DNA of 64,000 nt from Hennigella sp049177145 (GCA_049177145.1 CP185406.1:248001-312000); one strand, 5' to 3'; counted from the first letter of the stretch, positions 11,040-20,899 are shown. Numbers and translations: made by a program. The notes: generated by a model from the letters alone, not told the origin.

Positions 11040-11911
11040 TGAAAAAGGCAATGGTGGTTGATGGCAACTCACTAATCTATAGAGTTTATTGAGCAACATT
11101 TAAAATGTTGCCATACTATAAAGAACATAATCTTATCCCAACTAATGCAGTTAATTTATTTACAAAAGCTGTATTAACTTTATTACAACGAGATCAATAT
11201 GATTATGTCTTTGTTGCTTTTGATCATGCTAAACATACATTTAGATCTGAAATGCTAGATCAATATAAAGCTAATCGAAAGCCAATGCCTACTGAACTAT
11301 TTGTTCAGCTACCTATGGTTCACACATTCTTAGATGCAATGGGAATCAAACATCAAAGTCAAGAAGGTTTTGAAGCTGATGACTTAATTGGTAGTTATTG
11401 TAAATTAATGAATGACAACCAAATTCAAGTTGATGTTTTCTCATCAGACAAAGATATGTTGCAACTTGTTAATGAATTAACAAGTGTTAACTTATTTAAG
11501 GTTGGTGTATCTGAAACAGTTAGATATGAACCAAGTAACTTTCCAAATTTATATTTTGGTTTAAATCCAAATCAAGTCGTAGACTTCAAAGCGATCGTTG
11601 GTGATGGATCAGACAACTTCCCCGGAATAAAAGGTATGGGACCAAAAACAGCAGCAGACCTTTTAAAGAAATACGGTAGCTTTGCTAACATCTATCAAAA
11701 CCTATCACAGCTATCTGCTGCTCAAGCACAAAAATTTATTGATCACAAGGCTAGTGGTGAACTATGTTACAAGATAGCCACAATAAAAAAAGATCTGTTT
11801 ACAAGTAAACAAATCGATGAATTCATACGTGGTAATTTTGACAAACAAAAGTTTATTGATTTAGCTAATGAATATAAACTTCCTAGTCTCCTAAAACATT
11901 TACCTAAATAA
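11039..11911 (+). CDS. 5'-3' exonuclease (PolA N-domain homologue)
   Basis: 290-residue flap endonuclease/5'-3' exonuclease, equivalent to the N-terminal domain of DNA polymerase I without a polymerase part. It removes RNA primers and 5' flaps. Visible motifs: VDGNSLIYR at the start, FDHAKHTFRSEMLDQYKANR, EADDLIGS and SSDKDMLQL (metal-binding acidic residues), and VGDGSDNFPGIKGMGPKTA, the helix-hairpin-helix segment. The dnaE-exonuclease pair matches an arrangement known in M. genitalium. A terminator follows directly. Confidence 0.93.
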
Positions 11912-11938
11912 AAAGCAGGCTTAAAGCCTGTTTTTTTT
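11910..11938. terminator. Bidirectional intrinsic terminator
   Basis: CAGGCT/AGCCTG stem (11916-11930, loop TAA) flanked by A5 on the left and T8 on the right. It serves the exonuclease operon and, from the other side, the lipoprotein gene whose TAA lies in the T tract. Confidence 0.85.
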
Positions 11939-14852
11939 ATATACAGAAGATAGGTGCAAGGGCAAATGAAACTGGTGTTAATATAGGGTCTGACATAGTT
12001 GGCGCTGTTCAAAACATACCTTTTTGTGCGGCGTCTTCGCCATAGTAGTAAATTCATTCAGCGCGACCATCATCAGGATCGATTGTAGGATAAGATGATC
12101 TTAATCAATAAGATATTCCTTGACTTCCTTCGCCGCTTCCGTCATAAACACACAATTCAGGGTGAAGATGCGAATAATCCTCTGATACAGTTTTCTCAAA
12201 ATAACTATATCTAGCATAGTGTTCGGTTCCTTCTTGTATATATTTTCTGCCTTCTTGTATATAAGCATTTTGATTTGCAACACCAGGACTAACCTCAGGG
12301 AGTTGGAATGTCCCTTCTTCTGAAGAGAAGAAGTCTGCTAAAGATGGCAAGAATAATTCCTCGCCACTTGCTACTACATTTCCGGTTGGCAGAGCATTAA
12401 TTGTATTTTTACTTACTTTCTTTATAACATCATCACCTAGTACTGTTTTCAATTTAGGAAGGAATGTATTTTGTAAATATTGTTTAGGGATAGAGAATTG
12501 TCATAAATCATCTTCTCAATAATATTCTTCATTACTAAAATCGACTAGATATGGCTGATATGAACTAGTTTCAGAATCATATTCTTGAATTGCTGTTTTA
12601 AACATAAATGTTAAGGCAACAGGTATATTTGAAGCCGAACCATCGTCATTTGCTCTATAATCTTCATTTTCACCAATTACTTGAAGTTGATATGTATAAC
12701 CATCTACTATAATATCCTTTGTTTTACCGACAAATGAGTCTACTTGATAATGGTCTTTTAATACATTTAAGCCTTGACTTGCATAACGACTAACATTCTC
12801 TCAACTATCGTCTTCAAAAGTTGATACATATGATCTGATGTGAATCCCATCAACTGTTATATCGCCCTCTTGGGAAGTTGCTTCATCTTTATAGTGAAAA
12901 CTCAATTCACCATCATTAATATCTTCTTTGTCTATATCTTCACTAAATACTAAGTCTAGTGTTTGTGAACCGGGCTCACCAGATGCTAGAGTGACGCTGG
13001 CTTCTTTTGATTGTTTCCCATATTTAAATCTCGGTTCAGATAAAGTTAGGGTTTGGTCATTAGGCATTCATTTAAGATCAATGCTAGTACTTCTTTTAGA
13101 AGCCATCCCCTCGCTCTTAACACTAAAATCAAATTCAATTTCTTCTACATACTTAAAAATATAAATATTATCAATTGTTACATCGTCCTCTTGCGCAGAA
13201 ACAGGATCGCTATAATGGAAACTTAACACTCCATCGTCAATATCTGTAGCAATTATGTCTTGATCAAACAATAAGCTAAGGGTTTGTGACCCAACACCGT
13301 TTGTTGACACGCTTCCAACACTTGCTTCCTTGCTACCACCTGCATATGTAAAACTAAAATTAGAAAGATCTAAAGATCGACTAGAAGGTGTTCAATTAAG
13401 ATTAATAGAGGCCGACCTTAACTCAGACATTCTGCTATTAGGAACAGAAAAATCAAATTGAGTTTGAGGAACAAATTTTTTAATAATAATGTCATCAACA
13501 AATCAATCATTTTCATATTCATCAGCATCATCTCTATAATGAAAGCTTAATACACCATCAGTAATGTCTGATTCAGTGATGTCTTCACCAAATGACAAAC
13601 TAAAAGTTTGTAATCCTTCCTCTGCAGACACTCGACTAATTTCGGCGGTTTTTTGTTCACTACCATACTTGAATACGATATCTGACAATATTAATGGAAC
13701 ATTAGATGGTGTTCATGAAAGATTAATGTTCGCTTGTGTTTCAGAAATCATTTCACTTTCTTCAACTGAGAACTCGAATTGAATATCAGTTTCTTCATAT
13801 TTACTAATGTAAATATTTGTAACTGATGCGTCGCCTTCTTGTAAAGAAACAGTGTCCTTATAATGGAAGCTCAATATGCCATCAGTAATATCTGATATTG
13901 TGATTTCTTCATTAAAATCTAATTTTAGTACTTGTGTTCCGGCAGAACTTGACTGAGTTGAAACGACTGCAGACTTTTGAGCACCATCATATTTAAATGT
14001 AGGATTTTCAAAAGATAAAGTTCGATTATTTGGTGTTCAATTAAGATTAATATTTGTAGTTTGTTTGTCTAACATTTGACTATGTATAACAGAAAAATTA
14101 AAATTGATTTCTTGTTCAAATTTACTAATCTTAATGTTGTTTACAACACCACTTCCTATTTGTGAGGATAAATTATCCTTATATTGAAAACTTAATATGC
14201 CATCAGTAATATCTGATATAGTGATTTCTTCATCAAAAGCTAATTTTAGTACTTGTGTTCCGGCAGAACTTGACTGAGTTGAAACGACTGCAGACTTAGG
14301 CTCACTACCATACTTAAACTCAAAACCATAAAAAGTTAATGTGTTACCAGGAGTTCAATTAAGATTGATGCTTGCCTCTTTTGCTGATGACATTTGACTT
14401 TCCGGAACGGAAAAATTAAAATGAATTTCAGGCACTTTATTAATACGAATATCTCTAACGGTTGCTTGGCCCTTACTTGAAGTTGTGCTATCAATATAGC
14501 GGAAACTTAGTGTGCCATCAACAATATCGTTCTCTACTTCTTTTCCAAAGTTTATATATAAACTTAAAGGCCTATCACCATCTTTACCTTGTTGGTAAAC
14601 TTCTGTGGCACTTTCGCTACCATTATTAAATGTAAATGAAAATGAACTAAAAGTAAGGGAATGATCACTTGGTGTTCAGTCAAGTTCAATTGGTGCATGT
14701 ATATTATCCGTTTCCATTGTGCTGGCGGTAACAGTAAATGAAGGTTTTTCTACTGGTTTTGACCCATTATTACATGCGGCCAAACTAATAGTTGATAAAC
14801 CTGTTATACCTAACAAATTAGGCAAAAATATTAATCAATTTTTCTTTTGCAT
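11937..14852 (-). CDS. Repeat-rich surface lipoprotein with DUF6273-like C-domain
   Basis: 971 residues. Signal peptide with lipobox (SLAAC, Cys27) marks it as a membrane lipoprotein. Residues about 34-683 consist of six related units of about 107 residues, each with a FxFSVxxSxM start, an INLNWTPxxxxL strand, a FKYG segment and a DITDGVLSFHYKD signature; they look like extracellular beta-sandwich modules. Residues about 684-971 form a different domain ending SYWLRSS...APIFCI, resembling DUF6273. The start is fixed by TATAAT exactly 6 nt upstream (apparently leaderless). Paralogue of the gene at 17105. Surface adhesion or antigen role is inference. Confidence 0.88.
12820..14753 (-). repeat. 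Six tandem ~320-nt coding repeats
   Basis: In-frame repeats within the lipoprotein gene. Units 2 and 3 are nearly identical in DNA over about 85 bases (about 13896-13980 against 14213-14295), including the same codons, while other units have diverged to protein-level similarity. This indicates recent recombination or gene conversion between neighbours. Confidence 0.8.
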
Positions 14853-14947
14853 ATTTTCATTATATAAATAAGAATTTATTTATAAAAAAATAAAAAATAG
14901 TACAAAAATTGGTTAAAATTATTTTTTTGTTTTAATATAATGATTTT
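14853..14947. promoter_or_regulatory. Divergent promoter region of two lipoprotein genes
   Basis: 95-nt spacer containing TATAAT on the minus strand (14864-14859), 6 nt before the ATG at 14852, and TATAAT on the plus strand (14936-14941), 6 nt before the ATG at 14948. Transcription would start at or next to the start codons. No Shine-Dalgarno sequence fits. Confidence 0.65.
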
Positions 14948-16933
14948 ATGAAAAAGAAATCTATTTTTAAAGCAATTATTCCAAGTGTTGTTTTGGTATC
15001 TACGCTTTTCCCATTATGTTCATGCCAAACCAATAAAACATTAAAAAAAGAAGTCGAGTCCAGAGAAGCTAGAAAGCTTGTTACACCTATAGAAAACGGT
15101 CAAACTCGATATGTAGTAATTAATAGCACTGAATTTGATACTACCATCATATCTGAACCAAATGAATTCTCTTCGGATCAACAAGCTAGTGCTTTGGAGT
15201 TTACAATAAGTTCTTCAGATCCACAATATTATGTTAGTAGTATTGAAAAAGTTGTTATGTGTGGTGAAGAACTTGTTTTAAATCAGGATTATGAAGTTAC
15301 ACCATCAGAGGATGGTTCTAAACAAATAATTCATTTAAAAGATAGTACGTCAACTTCAAAACTTTATAGTCTTTATGTTTTTCCAAAGGTTGAAGAACGT
15401 GTGTTTGGGTATGGGATCGTAGAACCTGAAGCGCAACATCTTAATACTGAGCTAACTGGAAAAATAACATATTCAAACTCATTTACTATCCGTATAAAAA
15501 TTAAAAAAGAATCTTGAGGGGAGGGTTATGTTTTTGGTAAAGAAGATGGGCCCGTAATTACTATTAATGGAGTAGAACTAGAAAAACGCAAAGATTTTAC
15601 TTGAACTGATTATGATGATTTAACTCAATACATTGATATCACTGTATTTAAGAATGTGGCTACTGGGAACTTACTAATTGCACCAGCTTTGACAAAAAAA
15701 CAACCAAAGCCCCCATCTTTTGATCTTATTATAAAGGCTGAAGGTAGTGTACTTGAAACACGTGAGTGTTATCTCCCTGCAGATACTGAAAGGAAATCTG
15801 CTGTTCTTTCAATAAGTAGGGCTGATGCCGAAGGAGTAAGAGACTTCGAACCATCAAAAGTTGTGATGAAGACTGAAAGTGGTGATGTTGATATTTTTGA
15901 TGAATGCGAATGAGTTGATCGAAACAAAGACCTGACATTAAATTTTACACAGACAGGACTAGTAGGTAATGTGGAAATAGATATTGATATAAAACCTAAA
16001 GATAGTTCTCAAACGCCACAAGAAACTTTCCAGAACGATTCCTGAAACGAAATTAAATCATTTATACAATTTTTTGGTAATAATACAGACGGTTTTGCTA
16101 AAGCGTACGAATTAGAACATTTAGATGATTTTATTGGTTTTGAAAGAAATGACGTAATATTTTATAAACAAGATGCTTTTAATAGGGCAAAACTTGATGT
16201 TAAAGTCGTTTCTACCAACCAAATGCCATTAGCTGCAAACAATAACACTGTAACTCAGCCAAGTGACGAAAAAGCATATTTTACATTTATGTTTACAACT
16301 GCTTTATACAAGGATGATGGAACTTGAGTAAAAGGCGAAACTGCAGACTTTAACAAAATATATCCTGTTCTTCCTGATAAAAATTTAAATTGCTGATATC
16401 GTGATGATCCACCATATGGCTGAGATAAGGAATGTGATTTGAGGGACTGGTGTTGTGGAACATTTACAAAACGTCTTAAATGCGGTGAAGGCGGCAATGA
16501 TTCCCTTAGCCAATATATGAAACCTATAGCAAATAAATCTGTTGTTCAATCGGCCGGTGTAACATCTGGTGCAGCTACAGAAAAATATATTCGTGATACT
16601 CTTTTTATACCAACTGCTACACAACTTGGTAAAAATTACAAGTCATACAGCGAGTGTCACTACATTATGGAACAAGATGTAAATGGTGACCGTGTATTCA
16701 AATATTTCCAAGATAAAAAATGAGATACTGGTTCGCAATATCTAATAGTAAAAAGACCAACAACAGAACAACCACTATATCCTATTGAACCTGTTTCTTA
16801 TTGAATAGCAACACCAGCAAGCAATGATGATGGTGCACACTACGAACAAAATGCTTACATAGATAAAAGTGGAAATATCAAACGAACTGATTCTAATTCC
16901 TCATATCACATCGCCCCTTGCTTCTGCATCTAA
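14948..16933 (+). CDS. Surface lipoprotein with DUF6273-like C-domain
   Basis: 661 residues. The signal peptide ends in a lipobox (FPLCSC), so it should be lipid-anchored. The N-terminal half is beta-rich and of unknown fold. From about residue 360 (DSWNEIKSFIQFF) it resembles the C-terminal domain of the divergent lipoprotein: both domains begin with a DSW motif and end YWxxxx...APxFCI, as in DUF6273 proteins. The middle is cysteine-rich (DKECDLRDWCCGTFTKRLKC), unusual for a mycoplasma. Eight in-frame TGA codons are read as Trp. A second, mostly lost copy of its 3' end lies at 18877. Confidence 0.85.
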
Positions 16934-16940
16934 TAAAAAA

Positions 16941-16963
16941 ACAGGACATTGTCCTGTTTTTTT
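16941..16963 (+). terminator. Terminator of lipoprotein gene
   Basis: ACAGGAC-ATT-GTCCTGT hairpin followed by T7, 7 nt after the stop at 16933. The same hairpin recurs at 18907. Confidence 0.88.
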
Positions 16964-17104
16964 AATAATCATTTAATCCAAAAAGACACCTTATTTTTTT
17001 CATGTGATAAATAATGAATTTTAAATAATCTTCATTTCTAATTCGTTTGTTTTGTAATTTTATTTACCTTAATTGTTTTTCTTGCATTTCTCACTAAACT
17101 AAGT

Positions 17105-18841
17105 TTATTTTTCCACATATTTATGAATATAAATGTTATCTACTTCTGCATCGCCTTTTTGTGAAGCTCTTTCATTTTCATAATGGAAACTTAATACGCC
17201 ATCAACAATATCTGTAACGCTTATGTCTTCAGTGAATAATAAATTAAGAGTTTGTGATCCTGAGGTACTTGTTGATGTGCTACCGATTCTTGCTTCTTTG
17301 CGTCCATTTGCATATTTGAATTTAAAATTAGTCAGGTCTAATGATTTGTCATCAGGTGTTCAATTTAATTCGATAGTGGATGATCTCAAGTTAGACATAC
17401 TACTACTAGGAACAACAAAGTCAAATTGAATTGTGGGCACAAATTTTTTAATAACAATATTATTAATAGATTTGGCTGTCCTATCTATTTGTCCTTCAGC
17501 TTTGAAGTAAAAACTTAAAAGGCCATTTATTACATCATCTTTAGTTATTTTATGATTAAAAGTTAATGAAAAACATTGATATCCAACGCCAGAACGCCCT
17601 AGCGAAATGTGCGCGGATTGATATAACCGATCTCCACAATCATATCGAAATTGCGCACCTGATATAATTAATTCAATATTTTCTTTTTTATAGAGAGTTC
17701 ATGCGAGCATGACTTCAGCTTCAGTTTCAGAAACCATTTTAGCATATTCGAGGAAAAAGTTAGGGTGAAGGACTATTTCTTCATATTTTTGGATTTTTAT
17801 TTGTTCAACAATCACGTTTCCTTCTTGAAGAGAGGAATTATCTTTGTAATCGAAACTTAATACACCATCAGTAATGTCCTCTGTATCCATGTCATCTTCA
17901 AAAGTCAATTTTAACTTTTGTTGACCAGAAATATTGTCTATTATTTCAATAGAAGCTGATTTGGTATTATTGTCATAGTTAAATGCAAAGTTATCAAAAC
18001 TTAAGTCTCGATCATCTGGTGTTCAATTAAGGTTAATATTTGTAGTTCGTTTTTCTAGCATTCGACTGCCCTCAACGGAAAAATTGTAATCAATTTCTTT
18101 GCAAAATGAGGTAATCTTAATGTTGTTCACGTTATAATCGCCCTCTTGTAAAGATAAATTATCCTTGTAATGGAAACTTAATGAACCATCAGCGATATCT
18201 ACACCGACTATATCTTCATTAAAAGATAATTTTAAATCTTGTTCTCCGTCAGGGCTCGATTGTGGTATAACAGAAGCAGTCTTATTACCTTTGTAAGTGA
18301 ATCTTCAATCATAAAAAGTTAATGCTTCCTCACTTGGTTTTCATGGTTCTCAACAAAGCTCGATATAAGCTACTCTTGCAGTATCCATTTGACTTGGATC
18401 AATACTAAACCTATATTCAACTTCAGGTGTTTTAGTGATGTGGATGTTTGCAACATTCGCATCGTCTTCACTTGATGTTGTAGAGTCATTATAATGAAAG
18501 CTTAAAATACCATCAGTAATGTCTTCTTCTACCTCATCAAATTCTAAATATAAATCAAATGGCCGATCGCCATCTTTACCTAAAGCACGAACATTTTTAG
18601 CGCTTTTAGTGCCATTGACAAATTTAAATGAAAAAGAACTAAATATTATAGAGTGATCGCTAGGTGTTCAATCGATGCTAATTGAGGCATGAATATTATC
18701 ACTTTCCATTGAACTATCAGCTACAGTAAACGAAAGCTTTTCAACTGATTCTTGTTTACCACAAGCAGCCAAGCTAATGCTTGATAAACCTGTTATACAT
18801 AACAAATTAGGTAAAAATATTAATCATTTTTTCTTTGTCAT
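17105..18841 (-). CDS. Repeat lipoprotein paralogue lacking C-terminal domain
   Basis: 578 residues. The signal peptide is almost identical to that of the gene at 14852 (lipobox SLAAC, Cys27). Five ~107-residue units follow and correspond one-to-one with units 1-5 of that paralogue; unit 4 is the most diverged. The protein stops at KYVEK, exactly where the paralogue continues (KYVEE) into unit 6 and the DUF6273-like domain. Sequence beyond the stop shows no remnant of the missing part. Promoter layout TATAAT-N6-ATG is preserved. It may be a working short variant or a decaying copy; I favour a short, still expressed form. Confidence 0.82.
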
Positions 18842-18847
18842 ATATCA

Positions 18848-18853
18848 ATTATA
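18848..18853 (-). promoter_or_regulatory. -10 element of leaderless lipoprotein gene
   Basis: TATAAT on the minus strand followed by six bases and the ATG at 18841, the same spacing as at 14852, 14948, 22159 and 52015. Confidence 0.55.
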
Positions 18854-18876
18854 TTAAATATATTTTAAAATATGTA

Positions 18877-18960
18877 CTTGCCATCGCTTCTATGTCTAAT
18901 AAATAAACAGGACATTGTCCTGTTTTTTAATAATCATTTTATTTAAAAAAGCACTTTATA
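18877..18960 (+). pseudogene. Relic of the 3' end of the 14948-type lipoprotein gene
   Basis: About 80 nt that match the end of the lipoprotein gene and its downstream region (16907-16990): CATCGC, GCTTCT..TCTAATAA, the identical ACAGGACATTGTCCTG hairpin, then AATAATCATTT. Only the last few codons, stop and terminator remain; the gene body is missing. It shows that a second copy once stood here or that the flank was duplicated. Confidence 0.7.
18907..18928 (+). terminator. Duplicated terminator hairpin
   Basis: ACAGGAC-ATT-GTCCTGT plus T6, identical in stem and loop to the one at 16941. No intact plus-strand gene precedes it. Confidence 0.8.
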
Positions 18961-18993
18961 TATATAATAATTAAACATATTATTTATATTATT

Positions 18994-19068
18994 GGTGACT
19001 TAGCCAAGTGGTAAGGTCCGAAGCTGCAACCTTCGTATTCGTCAGTTCGAATCTGACAGTCACCTCCA
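18994..19068 (+). tRNA. tRNA-Cys (GCA)
   Basis: 75 nt; acceptor arms GGTGACT/AGTCACC, anticodon loop CTGCAAC, T-loop TTCGAAT, encoded CCA. First of nine tRNA genes on the plus strand; TATAAT at 18963-18968 is a possible cluster promoter. Confidence 0.96.
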
Positions 19069-19072
19069 TAAT

Positions 19073-19150
19073 GCGCCTTTAGCTCAATTGGATTAGAGCG
19101 CTTGGCTACGGACCAAGAGGTTGTGGGTTCAACTCCTGCAAGGCGCGCCA
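19073..19150 (+). tRNA. tRNA-Arg (ACG)
   Basis: Acceptor GCGCCTT/AAGGCGC, anticodon loop CTACGGA, CCA encoded. The A34 anticodon would need deamination to inosine to read all CGN codons. Confidence 0.95.
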
Positions 19151-19210
19151 TTTAAAAGACATTTTTGTTGGTGTGCATATAAATAATATGTATAATTAAC
19201 AAAGATGTAT

Positions 19211-19287
19211 CGGGAAGTAGCTTAGCTTGGTAGAGCACTTGGTTTGGGACCAAGGGGTCGCAGGTTCGAATCCTGTCTTCCCGACCA
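19211..19287 (+). tRNA. tRNA-Pro (TGG)
   Basis: Acceptor CGGGAAG/CTTCCCG, anticodon loop TTTGGGA, CCA encoded. It is 60 nt away from the preceding tRNA, a gap with TATGTATAAT-like sequence that may hold a second promoter. Confidence 0.95.
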
Positions 19288-19293
19288 TTTGAT

Positions 19294-19371
19294 GGCAGGG
19301 TATCTCAGTTGGTTTAGAGAACTCGGCTCATACCCGGGGTGTCGTGAGTTCAAGTCTCACCCCTGCTACCA
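19294..19371 (+). tRNA. tRNA-Met (CAT), elongator
   Basis: Acceptor GGCAGGG pairs with CCCTGCT (terminal G-U), anticodon loop CTCATAC, CCA encoded. The CATACCC loop and acceptor resemble Bacillus elongator tRNA-Met, unlike the other two CAT tRNAs of the cluster. Confidence 0.85.
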
Positions 19372-19375
19372 TGTT

Positions 19376-19451
19376 GGATCTTTAGCTCAATGGTTAGAGC
19401 CCCCGACTCATAATCGGTAGGTTGTAGGTTCGAGTCCTACAAGATCCACCA
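19376..19451 (+). tRNA. tRNA-Ile2 (CAT, lysidine type)
   Basis: Acceptor GGATCTT/AAGATCC and anticodon loop CTCATAA. The body closely resembles the firmicute minor tRNA-Ile whose C34 is converted to lysidine by TilS to read AUA, so it is called Ile rather than Met. Confidence 0.82.
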
Positions 19452-19491
19452 TAGTGAAAAATTTAATATAATTAAAAGACACTGTTATAAC

Positions 19492-19582
19492 GGATGCTTA
19501 CCCAAGTGGTTGAAGGGTTCGGTCTTGAAAACCGAGAGGCGATGCAAGTCGCGCGGGGGTTCGAATCCCTCAGCATCCGCCA
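19492..19582 (+). tRNA. tRNA-Ser (TGA)
   Basis: 91 nt with a long variable arm, acceptor GGATGCT/AGCATCC, anticodon loop CTTGAAA, CCA encoded. The class II size fits serine. Confidence 0.96.
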
Positions 19583-19588
19583 TGTTAT

Positions 19589-19665
19589 CGCGGAGTAGAG
19601 CAGCTTGGTAGCTCGTCAGGCCCATAACCTGAAGGCCGGTGGTTCAAATCCACCCTCCGCAACCA
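19589..19665 (+). tRNA. Initiator tRNA-fMet (CAT)
   Basis: First base pair is a C:A mismatch (CGCGGAG/CTCCGCA), the formylation signature, and the anticodon loop is CCCATAA with the GGTGGTTCAAATCCACC T-arm of bacterial initiators. CCA encoded. Confidence 0.93.
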
Positions 19666-19670
19666 TTTAC

Positions 19671-19745
19671 GGTCGATTGGTATACGGATTATTATATCCC
19701 CCTGTCACGGGGATGAAACGAGTTTGAGTCTCGTATCGACCGCCA
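19671..19745 (+). tRNA. tRNA-Asp (GTC)
   Basis: Acceptor GGTCGAT/ATCGACC, anticodon loop CTGTCAC, G discriminator, CCA encoded. The T-loop reads TTTGAGT, a mild deviation from TTCGA. Confidence 0.94.
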
Positions 19746-19749
19746 TTAA

Positions 19750-19825
19750 GGTTCATTAGCTCAGTCGGTAGAGCAACAGACTGAAAATCTGTGTGTCCGT
19801 GGTTCAATTCCGCGATGAACCACCA
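19750..19825 (+). tRNA. tRNA-Phe (GAA)
   Basis: Acceptor GGTTCAT/ATGAACC, anticodon loop CTGAAAA, discriminator A, CCA encoded. Its GAA anticodon and ACCA end complement the TTC specifier and TGGT bulge of the T-box at 22219. Confidence 0.96.
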
Positions 19826-19830
19826 TTAAA

Positions 19831-19860
19831 AAAATAGCCACTTGGCTATTTTTTATTTTT
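19831..19860. terminator. Terminator after tRNA cluster
   Basis: AATAGCC-ACTT-GGCTATT with A-run before and T-run after. It faces both the tRNA cluster and the convergent PAP2 gene ending at 19868. Confidence 0.85.
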
Positions 19861-19867
19861 TATTAAA

Positions 19868-20839
19868 TTATCAAAGTAGATTTCCGTTTTCTTTTTTGTA
19901 ACACCAAGGCATAAAGAAAGAAACAATTAATGCTAATATTGCGGCTCCTGTTACATCAGTTAAGAAATGACATCGAGCAATCATACGGTTAAACGCAACC
20001 AATATAACAAACACAAAAGATAAATACATGAAAATGTTTTTAACTTTTTTTGTTTTAAAAATTTCTAATGAGTTTAATGAAACAATTGATAGCACCATTA
20101 ACATTGCAGCAGAAGTGTGACCTGATGGGAATGATTTGAGTTCATCTCTAATATCTTTAGATATGCTATTATCAAAACACTCAAAAGGGTGAATATCCCA
20201 AACCGGTCTAAAAGACAAACCCAAAATACTATCATCCATTACAGATGATGGTCTAGGCCTTGATCATAAAATTTTTCAAAATTCTTTTCCTAGCATTATT
20301 AATAATGCACCTATTATTAAGAACAATCCAGCTCTAACCATTAAATACTTATTTACTCTTTTGCAAATAAAATATCAACTAAAAAAGAACGAACCAATTC
20401 AATTTATTAGTCAAAATAAAACCATAAATACTCAACAAATAGTTGTGTCACTACCTGGATGCAGAATCTTATTGGCCTTTTTAATTTCTGCAAAAAAATC
20501 ATCATATTGAAAATAACTAAACAAGGCTATTACACAAATAGCTAAAATACAAGATAAAACAGGGACTCAAGTTTTTTTATTTTTATATGTAAAAGAGCAG
20601 ATAGCAAAGCTAATTACTAATGTAAATATAAAGAAAAAAGCAAAATTACATAAAGTTCCTGAAACAACTCTACCTAGTACTTCAGAATGATTTAAACCCT
20701 CTCAAATGCCCTTGGCAATTTGAAGGTCAAAAGCTGCACCTATACCAAAAAGTATTAATAGTGCTCCTAAAACAATTAAAAATACAAAAGGTGATAGTTG
20801 TGATCTTTTTGTATTAAACAATATCATCTTACAATTCAT
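19868..20839 (-). CDS. PAP2-superfamily membrane phosphatase
   Basis: 323-residue integral membrane protein with about seven hydrophobic segments. The three phosphatase motifs are present in the C-terminal half: KEFWKILWSRPRP (KxxxxxxRP), SFPSGHTSA (PSGH) and NRMIARCHFLTDV (SRxxxxxHxxxD, with N for S). Such enzymes dephosphorylate lipid phosphates such as phosphatidic acid or undecaprenyl pyrophosphate on the outer face. The N-terminal half has extra membrane helices of its own. Start chosen at the first in-frame ATG (20839); Met5 is an alternative. Final codon before the stop is TGA(Trp). Confidence 0.85.
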
Positions 20840-20899
20840 AATATTTTGATTATATTTGCAACCACCCAATAATATTAAAAAAATACCATATAGGTATTT

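Noticed and set aside
12820..14753. CRISPR-like array from the regular repeats
   Set aside because: Repeats are about 320 nt, in frame and protein-coding; no short repeat-spacer structure anywhere in the window.
16255..16624. Minus-strand open frames inside the 14948 lipoprotein gene
   Set aside because: No ribosome site, unusual composition, and complete overlap with a well-supported gene on the other strand.
16965..17104. Remnant of the missing C-terminal part of the short paralogue
   Set aside because: I compared it with the long paralogue by eye and saw no similarity; it looks like AT-rich filler.
19294..19665. Three tRNA-Met genes
   Set aside because: All have CAT anticodons, but one has initiator features and one the minor Ile (lysidine) body; only one looks like elongator Met.
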